From positions 372,001-436,000 of the forward strand of contig QJPP01001560.1 in NCBI GenBank assembly GCA_003996215.1: 64,000 nucleotides of DNA, read 5' to 3'. The translations under genes were made by a program, and so were the position numbers. Source of the stretch: Jaltomata sinuosa. Its lineage: Eukaryota > Streptophyta > Magnoliopsida > Solanales > Solanaceae. The notes below the pieces were generated by a model that had not been told where the DNA came from, searched no databases, and saw only the letters and a program-made list of their open reading frames with translations. Below are positions 10,759 through 22,660 of this stretch, in pieces; position 1 is the first letter of the stretch, and every line of letters begins with the position of its first letter.

Positions 10759-12249
10759 TGATAAACGCTCAAACGTACTCTCTAATAAGGAGGTATTGGG
10801 GATCGTCAAGCAAAACACATTTATAAGTACACAACGGATGCCAGGGTCATACCCACAATGACTTATAGATAGCACAATGATGATTGTATAGAAATGACTT
10901 CACTTAGAGAGTAAGTGTTTAAATTCAAGAAACTAAAGGATTGGGGGGAATTGGGAATTCTGTCACAAAAATCGAATTCAAATAAGACGGTAAAGTAAAA
11001 TGGGTGTACAAATGAGAGTAGACGACTAGGGATGTGCATCGAATGGGGCTTTAGTGTGGGATAGGGTGATTGTCTATTCACGTAAATTCTCGCTTATTGA
11101 CATGGGTAGCGTTAGTTATAGGTATGGTTGTTCATCTCTAGATCAACAACTATACATTCGACAATCTTGATAAAAGTACTATTAGTTTAACAACAAACAA
11201 CCAAGCTAAATATTAGGGAGGTCATACTATTTCTAGCTTAGACCTTTAAATCGGTTATTTCATGGATATGAGCTATTTCTATCCTCAATCTAAATGGAAG
11301 CCCAAGTTCCCACTAGAAATTTCACATCCGAATCTATGAAATTATCTATCAAGCAACAACATAACCAAGGAAAATCAATGTTTGCAACCACCAATTTTAG
11401 GATTAAAACTTGGTGAACTACTAGACCCATATAAAACAAGCAATTATAAGCAATAATAAGCAACATACACTCCCATTTGTCAAGCACCTATTATCAACAC
11501 ATCCCTAGACAATGAAATAACTACTCATACTAAAAGATAAGTGGGTAAATCAAATTACTCTTCATTCAAGTGTAATTTCAATATCTAAGCTTAGTTTTGT
11601 ACACAAATAGTGAACTAAGAATTAGAAGAGAGAATAGATTGAAACCCTCTTCTTCTTCTTAGAGAGGAAACTGGTTCTCAAAGCTAAAATTACTCAAGAG
11701 TATTCAGAGCTGAAGAATTCCTTTTTTACAATTGTGCCTAAAATGGGTTTAAATACTTTCCCAAAATGTCACCAAATTTATGGACAAAAATACCCTTTAG
11801 GTGGTGTGCAGCACGATGTGTAATTCGCACATCGTAATGTGTACATCACACACCCTCTTTAGTTAACAAGTTACTTCATCTGACTTGGGAGATGTTGTGT
11901 GAAGGAGGTGCGATTCGCACCATGAGTTGTGCGCATCGCACAACGACCGCACATCATAATAGATTCTTCAGTCGATGTGAGGATCCTTATGGTGAGAGGT
12001 GTGGAATCCATCAAGGCTTATGCATGTCGTACAAGCTCCGCATCTCAAGTCAAAATCTCCATCTTTTTCGATCACTTCACACTTTACTCCTTTTAAGCAC
12101 TTTTTGGGTCCATTTCCTTTTTTTCCATCTTTGATCATAAGTATCTATATAAACATTAATAAAGGCCATAAGAACCTCTAAATTTATTCAAAACATAGCA
12201 ATACTTCATGGATAAAGGCTCAATAAGTTGGTACATTACCGACTTATCA
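10759..12249 (-). repeat. A1 5' LTR (about 1.5 kb)
   Basis: On the minus strand it begins TGATAAGTCGG and ends GTTTATCA. It shares most blocks with the A3 and A5 LTRs: a start near TCATGGATTATTG-like sequence, GCACATCGTA and TCGCAC palindromes at 11805-12050, and a region of short introductory repeats toward the inner end. TATTTAAACC, a TATA-like word on the minus strand, lies near 11743-11752, just downstream of the palindromes. Confidence 0.88.
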
Positions 12250-14178
12250 AGTTCGAGGAGGATGTAGTCACTTAAATCCAAATGTGTATCCTACCCTTCC
12301 TCAAGCCTACATTACAAGCTTAAAAAAGCCCTTTGAGATCTCTGATCGATTATTTTTGAGCTGGTGGCAATTGAAAAAAGGGCAAGCTTATAGTTTGATA
12401 CTTGTTCGTACTTGATGTTCTTCGTGAGTGTGAGTGTTGTGCATTTGTCCCTTATTTTATCATTGTAAATAGAGTGTTTTGGGACTTTCTTTCTTGTGAG
12501 GGCATATGAACCAGGATAGTGGTGATTTTTATACTTTCCAAAAAGGAATCAAATGAGCATGATTGGTGAACTAGTGGTCTTAAGTCACTTCTTGAGGATT
12601 GATTGTTCTCACTTGGCCATCTTTGTAAATCTTTCATAACTCTTGAAAATGTGTTGAATTGAGGGGATTGTTTTTGTTGAGCATTCACTTGTGATCGACT
12701 AACTATTAGTACAAACCTAAATCATAAGCTTTGTGCTTAAGTGAAAAAGTGTGTTGAGAAAATGATTTTATTTTGCTTTGGCTTTGTAGTTGGAGTCCCT
12801 TAGAGTTGAATTGTGATTTGCTTAAGGACAAGAAAGAACTTAAGTTGGGGGGTGTTGATAAGTGGTGAAATTACCACTTATTTACATCTCTTTTCTTAGG
12901 CTTTAGCTTCCTCTAATGGTGATATGAGACCACTTATAGCTTTTTTTTAATCTATTTCAGGTGATTCTTATTCATGAAAAGACTATGGAGAAAATTGGAG
13001 AAATGAAGCTAAAAATTAGCTGAAGAGAGGAATAAGCCTTAGATGCCGCAAATGCAGCTATAGAACCGCAATTGCGAAAGACAACAGAAGCCAACAGATC
13101 ACAAATACAGCCACAATATCGCAAATGTGGTGTCTTCTCATTAAATGAAAAACCCGCAATTGAGGAACTTCTTTTGCAATTGCGGAAAAGGGGCTTAACT
13201 AGGACTAAATCAGTCTTTTCACACTTTTGAAAACCCCAATCCATATAAAAGACTCCTCAGCCATTTTGAAAAGGATCTTTGGCCATTCTCACAAATTTTG
13301 GCAAGCTTGGAGAGCAAGTTCATCACCCTACACCAAAAGAGTAAAGATTTGGATGATTCTTATAGTAAAATTCTTAAATTTCATTCTTCAACTCTTGTTC
13401 TTAATTGCTACTTTGTAGTAGTAAATTGTTGAATTGAGATTTGTGTTTGTATTAGAGATAATACTTAACTTGGGTATTTTAATTCTAAATCTTGTGCTTT
13501 CTCTTGATTAATTATATGGGTCTATTGAATATTTCATGCATTAAGTGTATTGTTGATGGTTGAAAACATTGACTTAGCTTACTAATTGGGTTCTTTCTTG
13601 ATAGATGAGTTCCTTAATTTAGGAAGGTTCAATAGTGGGGATTTGGGGTTTCCACTCTAGATGAAAGCTAGAGATAGTTTGGTTTCCGAAAACTCCCATC
13701 TAAGAGTTGGGGTTAGAAATAGCCTAACTCACCCAATATAATTTGATTGGTTAGTGTCACTCATGGTGATTAGAGAGAACCCATGGGGTTAATTACTTGA
13801 ATAGTTAAAATATGGTTGAGCATACCTTTAGCCAAGACTGCCCATGTGTTAATTGGGTGCAAGTCTTCTGAATTGAATTTCCCATTCCCAAATATCCCTT
13901 GTTATCCTTGCTTGGCGAAAGCAAGGTGTAAGCCATTGATCAACTCTATCTTGTAATTAGTTTTCGTTATCCTTTGTTTAGTTTTAAAACCCGCCTATCG
14001 ATATCTTTTCTTTTTGTTAGATTGAACTTTAATAAGTTTCTTGGTTTCTTTATTAGCTCGATTGCAATTACATTATTCTCTGTGGGATCGACCCCGACTC
14101 CCGTTGGAAATTATAAATATGTTTTTCTATGACGATCGCTGATACATCCTACTAGCAGAGTACATTTGAGAATTATCG
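12250..14178 (+). mobile_element. A2: Athila-like 3' end with LTR
   Basis: Bases 12250-12855 are the 3' untranslated end of a plus-strand Athila-like element. They resemble the end of A5 and finish in a polypurine tract (AAGTTGGGGGGTG, about 12842-12854), followed by an LTR. The left part is cut exactly at the A1 LTR terminus, so A1 probably inserted here. The right end coincides with an LTR end that abuts T2 integrase, so A2 probably inserted into T2. I see no coding region. Confidence 0.82.
12856..14178 (+). repeat. A2 3' LTR (about 1.3 kb)
   Basis: It starts TGATAAGTGG after the purine tract and ends near GAGAATTATCG, the counterpart of GAGCGTTATCA in other Athila LTRs. The block GGGATCGACCCCGACTCCC near 14085-14103 is shared with A3 and A5. 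The U3 palindromes differ from the other copies: words such as GCAATTGCGG occur at 13040-13200. This suggests a distinct Athila subfamily. Confidence 0.83.
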
Positions 14179-15305
14179 TGTGCCAAATATAGATGACTTG
14201 AGGCAGTGGATTTTGATAGAGGCCCACAGCTCTAGGTATTCTATTCATCCGAGTGCCACCAAGATGTACCGTGACCTACAGAAAGTCTATTGGTGGAATA
14301 GAATGGATAGGGGCATTCAAGACTTCATGGCAAAGTGTCCCAACTATCAGCAAGTTAAGGTAGAACATTAAAGACCAGGAGGTTTGAATCAGGATATCAA
14401 AATTCCTACTTGGAAATGATAAGTGATCAATATGCACTTTATTACAGGCTTACTACGTACTCGTCGACAGCATGACTCAATTAGGGTGATAGGAGACCGA
14501 ATCACTAAGTCAGCCTATATTTTGGCTGTCAAGACTACATACTCAGTCGAGGAATATTCTAGGATCTACATCCGTGAGATAATAAGGTTCCATGGGGTTC
14601 TCTTATCCATCATTTCAGATAGGGGTACTCAGTTCACATCTCAGTTTTGGAGATCGTTTCGGAAATGTCTTTGTACTCAAGTTAACCTTAGCATGACCTT
14701 TCATCTGCAGACAAATGGTCAGACAAAGCGTACCATACAGACCTTAGAGTACATGTTGAGGGCTTATATGATCAATTTCAAAGGTAATTTTGATGATCAC
14801 TTACCTCTTATAGAGTTTTCCTACAATAATAGCTTTCACACTATCATTCAGCTGCTCCTATGATGGACTTTATAGGCAAAGGTGTAGATCACCTATAGGT
14901 TGGTTCAAAGTAGGTGAAGCAGCTTTGATAGGGCCAGATTCAGTCTATGAGACTATGGAAAAAGTTCAGCTTATTAGCGAGAGGTTGAAGGCGGCTCAAA
15001 GCCATTAGAAATCCTATGCAGATATGAGAATAAGAGAGCTAGAATTTGAGGTGGATGTTTGGGTATTTATAAAAGTATCACCCATTAGGGTGTGATGATG
15101 TTTTGTAAGAAGGGGAAGCTTCGTCCTTGGTATGTAGGTCCTACTATAATTTTGAGGAGAGTTGGCCAGGTGTATTATGAGTTAGATTTGCTTGCAAACT
15201 TAGAATCGCTGAAGCCAGTCTTCCATATATCCTTTTTAAAGTAATGCATTAGTGATCCAGTTTTAGTTGTGCCTTTAGAAAGTATGGGCATGAAAGATAG
15301 TCTCT
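14179..15305 (+). pseudogene. T2 integrase (decayed, chromodomain deleted)
   Basis: Frame 2 reads NIDDLRQWI, then the zinc region with both His but CPNY in place of CPNC, so the last zinc ligand is lost. In the core, the first Asp (VIGDR) and the second Asp (ISDRG) are present, but the catalytic Glu is Lys (QTKRTIQTLE). The frame changes after about 14860. A TAG at 15006-15008 is at the same codon as the TAG at 3374 in T1. The sequence then passes from the MKDSLS-like block straight to the GATGAATGATCC segment that precedes the polypurine tract, so about 370 bases present in T1, including the chromodomain, are gone. Confidence 0.9.
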
Positions 15306-15320
15306 CTTAGGATGAATGAT

Positions 15321-15337
15321 CCCCAAGAGGGAGATAT
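15321..15337 (+). other. T2 polypurine tract
   Basis: The tract CCCCAAGAGGGAGATAT directly precedes the TG of the LTR. It is longer than in T1. Confidence 0.78.
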
Positions 15338-17298
15338 TGTAACACCCCAGAAAATTCTAAGCCTAGAACCAGCCAAAAAATTCCAAATGTTAAGCTGTCA
15401 AAGTAACAATAGGTTCCACGAGCTGGATCCACGGGGCGTTGAACACTCCATGAGCTATGGACTAGGCCCGTGGAAATCATACTAAGACCATACAAGTTGG
15501 GGTCAGTTCCACGAGGTGGGACAAGAGAATATGGATAAGCCCATGAATCGTGGACTCCACCCATGAAAATCAGACTTAGAGTAGGTATAGAGGTCTGAGA
15601 ACCACGATTAGGTTCCACAGATCATGGAACATTCTATGGGCCATGGTTCGCCTTCATGGAAATCAGACCTACAAGCTTCCAAAAAGCCCAGGAACCACGA
15701 CAGGGTTCCACAGCTCGTGGTTCAATCCACAGACAGTAGTTCCCAACCGTGGAACTTGTTCAGAGGAATTTTACCAATTTTTCTAGAATTAATCGCAGGG
15801 ATATTTTAGACTTTTTCAACCTCTTTTATCCCAATATCCAGTCATTTTAGGCTTACTTTTAAGGGATATTAGTCAGACTTAATGGATTTTCCTCACAGTT
15901 CAACCAATAAAGTTTAAGAAAGAAAGAACAAAAATTCCCTTCTCCGATCTACAACCTAGGGCATTCTCCTCCAAGCTTCAAACTTCATAATTTCATTAGG
16001 AATATTCTTCTACCAGATATGTGGGTATTCATTAGGGGATTCCTTTTGCCCTTATGCCCAAAACCTCAAGCTTTTACATGGATTTTCATGATTTTAGAAA
16101 CTAGGGTTCTTACCCTTCTATGTAGATCCTTATAGAATACAATTCTCATGTTTAGTGTATCATTTTATTCTGTTTAAATGAATTATAGCATGTTTTAAAT
16201 GATTTACATGAGTTTTACAAAGGTTTGAGGTATCAAGAACTTAATCCTAAATTATAGTATTTTCCTATGAATTAGGTTATCTCATAATCGAACTCAGACA
16301 ATCAACATTAAGGTTTTAAATAGATTTTAGTCAACTTTTTAAAAAAATGTGATTTCAAATTAGTTAAGTCCTAACACAGAAATTCAAGACCTCGTCTTTA
16401 AATGAGCTAGTATATCAGTTTTGGGAGTAGTACTTAGCACCGAGTGGGACTAGGGTTCAACATACCCTAAAGTAAAAGAACCACGTGCCACCGTAGGATT
16501 ATTTAACTCCTCAGTGGGCCTCAATTTGGTGATCACACTAGTCATGCCTTTATACCCTGGCAAGGTATATTGGGTCCTCTCGATGGGACATATACATCAG
16601 ACTCTATGTTTAGCTCACGTGATTTATGTCGGTTAATAAGTTCTCCCAAAGAATTAGCTTCAGTTGGGTGTACTAGGCCCTCAATTCCTGTTTTTACGAT
16701 TTTTCATTATGCTTTTCAGATTACTCTTACAGTTATTTTTTCATGCATGATTATATTTTGGGCCTTTGTACTACAGTTCAGATAACAGTTTGAAATAGCA
16801 TTTTAGCTTGTTTCAGTTACTTTCCCCTCCCGTATGCTCAATATATTTGAATTACTGAAGCATACTCAATATGTTGTATCCTATCATGAATCATGTTCAG
16901 GTTCTTAGACTCGGTCTCACAAAAAATTTGATTCAGCGCAACCCTAGTGATATCCAGTGATGAGTCCTCATCATTCGAGAACGTAGTTTATGTTGCTTTT
17001 CATTAGTCATTTAGTTTTCAATATTTGGTGTTAGATGGAGGCTTGTCCCAAGCAACTCATTAGTATTAGAGGCTTTCAGACATAGAGTCAAACTTCTACT
17101 TTTAGTTAGTTCTTTTATTTCAGACATATACTTTAACTCGGATAATTTTTAAAAGAACTTATATCTTTATTCAGTTTAGCTTTCACTCTGTTTAAATTCA
17201 TATGATTGATTAGTATATGCTAGGCCATGAGTTAGCTTGGAGTCACTTATGACCATAAGCACCGTGTTACGTTTGGGGCATAGGCTTGGGGCATGCCA
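15338..17298 (+). repeat. T2 3' LTR (about 2.0 kb)
   Basis: It begins TGTAACACCCC and ends GGGGCATGCCA, alignable by eye with the T1 LTR. U3 (15405-15755) carries many CCACGAG, CGTGG and CCATGG words. A chance 103-codon minus-strand ORF lies there and is not conserved. The bases ACAAT (17299-17303) are the predicted target-site duplication. Confidence 0.9.
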
Positions 17299-17873
17299 AC
17301 AATATACCCACATATGTTTGATGTAGGCTGACTGGCCCCTAATGGAATCCCAGTTGAAACTGGTGCCGATGAACAAATGGGGCACAAAAGGTATCCTTAC
17401 AAATCCTGACCCTTCAAAAAATAACCACTGTAACCACCTCAAGACAAAGGCTTCATTGGAGACATCCTTTCTTGACTCTCTTCCTTTACCCCTTCCACAT
17501 TCTTTATGAACTCAACATCTTCCTTAAATGACTTACCCAAAGATGCTACCTGTAAAGCAGCGATCCACAACCCTGTATTCAGACCTTTCACAAAGCAGCA
17601 GATTCACACTTCTTCTATATTAATCATCTTAGAAGAATAACAAGCTAAGGCCAGGAAACGAGTCTCAAAAGAAGACATAGACAAACCACCATGCTCAATA
17701 TTTGTTAACTCATCCTTCTTTCTGTCCCTTGGAGTTCGAGGAACATACCTCTCTAGAAAGACCTGATAGAAGTGACTCCAAGTCACAGGGGAGTGCACCA
17801 GTAGGCTTGCACTCCACAAATTCCCTCTAGCATATCTTGGCATCCGCTTGGAACTAAAACAAAACCAATTCCA
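17299..17873 (-). pseudogene. H: chromovirus gag fragment between T2 and G
   Basis: The minus strand shows a Ty3/gypsy gag core at about 17604-17830: VTWSHFYQVFLERYVPRTPRDRKKDELTNIE, then SFETRFLALACYS (given here in parts that overlap frame changes). The N-terminal side is cut at the G LTR terminus and the C-terminal side at the T2 terminus. It may be the relic of the element into which T2 inserted. Element G has lost its own gag, so H could also be displaced G sequence; the window cannot decide this. Confidence 0.82.
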
Positions 17874-20800
17874 TGTCATGCCCCAAACTAGGGGGAGGCA
17901 AAACAAGCACTCAATACCTTATTTGACCTAGTTAGCCACTGAAAAATACTAACTGACTCAGGTGGGCCCAGAAGGTCAAGCAGCATAACATCTTAAATAC
18001 TAAGCCTGGACCATTACGGTCATAACCTAAATGACCTAAAGTCATATAGACAAGCCAAAAATAATAAAGTACTAGCTGGCCGATGAGGATGCAACTGAAG
18101 ATATACATACATATATAAATATATATATATATATATACATACCAAGCCTATGGGGCTAGAGACTGGAAGCTGTCAAAGGAAATCTAGAATAATGTGTCCA
18201 CAGTAGCCTCTATGAGTGTAATAAGCATTGGTTGGGACAAAGCCCCGACTATACCCAAATTGTACAACAAAAGTAAACATCCTATGAAAGCTCTAGGAAG
18301 AGGAGAAGCTTACCAACTCACGACTGAACACCGGATACTAGTGGAGTGGTTAATAAGAATCACTACCTGGACCTGCACGCACAAAACAATAATGTAGCAT
18401 CCCCAGACAGCGGGATGTCAGTACGAATAAAAATTTACTAGTATGTAAGGCAGAAAGTAGAGTCATAAATAGCTTCTGTAAGAAGGGTAATAGAGATACC
18501 ACCTTGAACTAAAACTCTGATAGCCTCCACGGTTGACATCTGACCTAATAAAAATCAAATATGGATGATATGCTTGTGTAATTATATGTCATGAATACGT
18601 AGATGTATACCAGTGCGAATTCATATCATACCCAACCATATGCTAGAGATGGTTGTGCCTTCTGGTAGCTAACTGACATCATATTTGCCAATTTATGGCC
18701 ATTTGTGTCGCATTCATATAAATATAGGCAATAAGTCTCACACCTCCTGATTATAGCTCAGAAGTAGAATGCGTAACATGTTATGTTATGAATTTGTAAT
18801 GCAAGAATGTCACTATAATCATGTTGCCAATCTTGGCCCGCTGGTACTCTTTATTCTCATAATCTCGTAATCTCCCCCGTGTAACATGTAAAAGCCTCGT
18901 AGAACCTCATGTGCTTTGAGAATAAACTTGAACACATAAGTTAACTTTACAAAGGTAACTAAAACCTATGGATGTTCATAAAAAGCTTAAGGTGTTTCAC
19001 TTAGTTTCTATATATGTTTCCTTAATGGTTTGTAAAAGAAAGTATTTCAAAAACCAAGTCCTTTGGTAGTTTAAACATACAAGTTACATTTGAGAGTTTT
19101 AGAAATCGATGTATTATTTTAAAGTTTTTCGAAAATTATTTTAGCAAGAAAGGAGTTACGAGTTCTTAATGAGCCTTTATAATGATTTTAGGTCACTAGC
19201 CTCAAAGAAGAATAAGAACTCTGACATATAGTTAAGAAAGCCGAAAAAATAACATATAGCTGCCAAATACCCTATATAACTGAACAAGTGGAATATCAAC
19301 CTAATAGAGTTACGAAAATACTTTAGCTACGATCCTAATACCTTTCACAGAAGGTCTTTCTATCAATAGAATAGCAAAATATTACATTTGACGAATTAAG
19401 ATTTTCTAAAATTCATGCTCAAATGAAAGACAACACTTAGCATGAACATACCTCAATTCTCGGTCTTGTTATATTAATATGGATTGTACCCTTTCCGTAA
19501 AGTATATAATCTACACAAAATCATGTGACATGACCATTACAAACATAAGATTAACGTGTCAGGGTCAAATCAACAATTTAGATATTACTAGAAGAGTGAT
19601 TAGCTCATCAGACCCTTTTAAATGTATGATGACAACAACAAATTAATTACATAACAGACATTTTTCTAGCATATATTCACAATTGGAGGCCTACGAAATA
19701 GTCCACCACAACCAAATTGACAGTATGCCTGCACAATGATAAAAACTCGGTGTGTCGCCTCACCCCTCCTTTCCAACCCCAAGATAGCCACAACCAAACC
19801 CCAAACATTAGTATTCAAACCTTTATTGCCAGAAATATATATAATACAATTCTATAATAGTTCAACATAACCATAATAACTCAAACTCACGTCTTTCTAT
19901 TACCGTCCTGTGAGTTCGTACAACAATTATGTCTAGAATCATGTCTTTCTCCTCATAAGCTATAAGAGGTTAAGCGGGCAGAATTTTTTTAACTTTAACT
20001 TGATGAATTTATAGTATTTTAATTTGTCTACTCAAATAGCAAAAAGTTTCCTCAAACACAAGACCTTGAATCAAGAAGAAACCAATTAAAAATCATAATA
20101 CAACAATAGAACTAACGTTAAGACCAATTTATCTTACAATTCAACATCCATAAACACTTATTCTTATCTACCAGATGTATATCAATAACAAACATACACA
20201 TACAGATCATTCCCGAAAATTTCAGAAAGAACAACATCAGGAAAATATGTCAAAATTGCCCAAAATAACATAACAATCAAAATACAATTTTTCGACCGTC
20301 TACTCGTGTGTTCTTGCTTACATGGCATAGCTATAACTTGGATTCACTCAATAAAATGAAGAATGAGAATTATTAACTCCAAATAGAAGCAACACCTCCT
20401 AGAAATGAGACTCTTTCACCTTGAAGAATCCTTGAAATCACAACCAAATAGGAGGAAAAAAGTAACACAATCTCTACGAACATTCCGAGGATGAAATCAC
20501 ATTGAAATCTTATAGATCTTGGCTTTGATTGTAGGGGAACCCTTATAGAGGATTTAGGACTGTTTTGGTGTTTATTTGGGCAAAAATATTGATTTAAAAT
20601 GAAGGTAAATTAGCTTTTATAAAGATAAACCGACATAGGGGCTAGGGGCTCACTTTCACGTGCTTGCTTGTCCAGTCTCACAAAAATTTGAATATGTCTC
20701 TATTCTCAAGTCATATGGACGAATGATGTAAATCCATTGAAACTAGACTCGTAGATTTTTGATTTGATATATCTTGAACCTTTCAAAGCTTTGCAAATTG

Positions 20801-21209
20801 AGAGAACATCTATGAGACATTTGATCCAAATTTCAGAATTTTTATTAAATAAACGTACGCTAACTTTTGCCGACTTTTATTTTGTAATTTTCTTGACTTA
20901 AAAATATAACTTATGATCATTGGGTGACTATATTACCTCATAACACGACCTTATTATCATCTAAGACACTCTTAGCTTACCCCAAAGTTATTGGTTAATT
21001 TAAACCTTTTGAACGGGCTGCATTTTATACGAGGCATTCCTTTAACTTGAACTTGTTTAAGGTCATCCTTGACCTAAAACTTTGATTTAATTCTTTTATA
21101 TTACCACCTCTTTGCAAACATATTATCCCAACATACTACACCAAGTCATATACACCTTATACATGCATGTCACATATGTATATTATGCGAAAAAACATGG
21201 GATCTCACA
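17874..21209 (-). repeat. G 3' LTR
   Basis: This is the left member of the LTR pair. It has a (TA)n tract at about 18119-18137 and a G-box plus TATA pair near 20614-20662. Its right end at 21209 adjoins the polypurine tract. It is collinear with the right LTR throughout. Small ORFs within it are not supported. Confidence 0.93.
20614..20662 (-). promoter_or_regulatory. G 3' LTR promoter-like G-box and TATA
   Basis: In element sense CACGTG (20662-20657) stands about 33 bases upstream of TTTATAAAAG (20624-20614). The same pair is kept in the other LTR. The spacing is natural for a plant core promoter, but the function is inferred. Confidence 0.5.
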
Positions 21210-21221
21210 TTCTCCCCCCTT
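21210..21221 (-). other. G polypurine tract
   Basis: AAGGGGGGAGAA on the minus strand directly upstream of the 3' LTR start TGTGAG. Confidence 0.82.
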
Positions 21222-21459
21222 AAGAACATTCATTCTCGAATGGATCCAAACAATTTCTTGGTCACATTTTTTTTCCTCTATTATTTTATTTGCGAGGCTA
21301 TATTTCTTACATTCACAAACCTTAAATCCCATTTTGAAAATTTCTTTTACAAGGCTTCGTATAGCTACCTCGCAATAAGACATATAAATTGGACTTTCAA
21401 GTTATTTAAAATCCAATTAAGTTGTTGTAAAGGAATAATTATCGATTATTGAAATGCGA

Positions 21460-22660
21460 CTCACCTTAATTTATAAATAGCTGGTGGTACTTCTTCCTTA
21501 GTTCCTCTTCATCTTCTCAAGTTATTTCATCAACGTTGTTAGTCCACCATAATAATTTCATGAAAGTCACTTCTTCAGTGCGAAGCTTTCTTACATGTCG
21601 GTCTAAAATAGCCACTGGAACCTCAGCATAAGATAAGTCTTTAGCGATGCGAATTTCCTCAACATGCATAATCCGTGAAGGATTTCCAATGCATTTTTAC
21701 AACATAGATGCATGGAACACCAGATAGACCGCTTCCAATTCTGAAGGAAAATCAAGCTCGTATCCAACCCTGTAAATCCTCTGAATAATCTTATATGGCA
21801 CTACATACCTTAGACTGAGCTTCCCTTCCATGACGAATCACATGATACCCTTCATAGGCAATGCTTTCAAGAAAACCCAATCTTCTATATCAAAGTCTAA
21901 GTCTCGCCGTCAAATATCTGCATAAGACTTTTGCCGACTCTATGCTATCTTCAATCGATCTCTAATAAGCTTTTCCTTCTCTATCACTTGGTGGACTATA
22001 TTGGACCTAGCAACTCTGCTTTCCTGATCTTAAACCAATCAATCAGTGACATGCACCTCTTCTCGTAAGGAGCCATCTGAATACTGGCTTGGAAGCTGTT
22101 ATTATAAGTAAACTCAACAGGTGACATGTGATCATACCAGTTCCCACTGAAACTAGAACATACACCCACAATTATCCTTGAGGGTCTATATTTTATGTTC
22201 AGCTTGGCCATCAATTTGAGGATGAAAAGTCATACTAAGATTAACTTGAGTCCCCAAACCCTTTTGGAAGGATCTCTATAAAAATGTGTTGTAATTTTGC
22301 CCCTTTATCTAAAATAATCGACACTGGGACAACATGGCGTCTAACCATCTCTGTCATGTATATCAAAACATAACCTTTAGCTAGAATGTAGCCTTGACAG
22401 GCAATAAATGGGCTGATTTTGTCAATCTGTCAATAATCACCCAAATGGAATTGAGCTTCCATCGCGAATGAGGCAAGCAAGTGACAAAATTCATATTAAT
22501 CTCCTCCCACTTCCACAATAGAATAACTATCTCCTAAGTCATCCAAATAGGCTTCTGATGCTCCACCTCTACCTGCTTATAATATATCTCCTTAATACCA
22601 CAACATATTTTCATGACCCGATGTGAACAGAGTAGCAAGAATGGTTTGCCTGTCCTATAA
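21460..22660 (-). pseudogene. G integrase and chromodomain (decayed)
   Basis: The minus strand gives the integrase tail block around 22214-21996 (FTYNNSFQASIQMAPYE, RCMSLIDWF). Next come a GPY-like segment (about 21900-21700) and a chromodomain-like stretch at about 21640-21490 (AILDRHVRKLRTEEVTF, LLWW). The zinc region near 22620 is reduced to its end (QVEVEHQKP). Frames change several times. Between about 22500 and 22220 only scattered core motifs remain. Confidence 0.8.

Larger units (their letters stand above)
6163..12249 (-). mobile_element. A1: Athila-like element, pol deleted, 3' end outside window
   Basis: Read right to left, the order is 5' LTR (12249-10759), tRNA-Asp type primer site, gag, a short remnant of the sequence that follows integrase, a long spacer and an env-like ORF. 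Protease, RT, RNase H and integrase are missing: the gag C-terminus near 9300 passes directly into the post-pol motif at about 9241, which in A5 and A4 lies after the pol region. The env-like ORF is cut at 6163 by the T1 LTR. The rest, including the 3' LTR, is expected to the left of T1. The right end is a clean LTR terminus (TGATAAGTC on the minus strand). Confidence 0.88.
14179..17298 (+). mobile_element. T2: Tekay-like copy 2, integrase and LTR only
   Basis: This is the same family as T1. It starts inside integrase at the A2 LTR end and continues to a complete 3' LTR. Everything upstream of integrase is absent and should lie to the left of A2. The chromodomain is missing through an internal deletion near 15305-15315. 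The right terminus (GGGGCATGCCA at 17298) abuts a minus-strand gag fragment. Confidence 0.9.

Noticed and set aside
15307..15618. Minus-strand open frame of 103 codons
   Set aside because: Spans the T2 polypurine tract and LTR start and is not conserved in T1.
18119..18137. (TA)n tracts here and at 55659-55678 as regulatory sites
   Set aside because: Simple microsatellites within LTRs, variable between the two LTRs of each pair.
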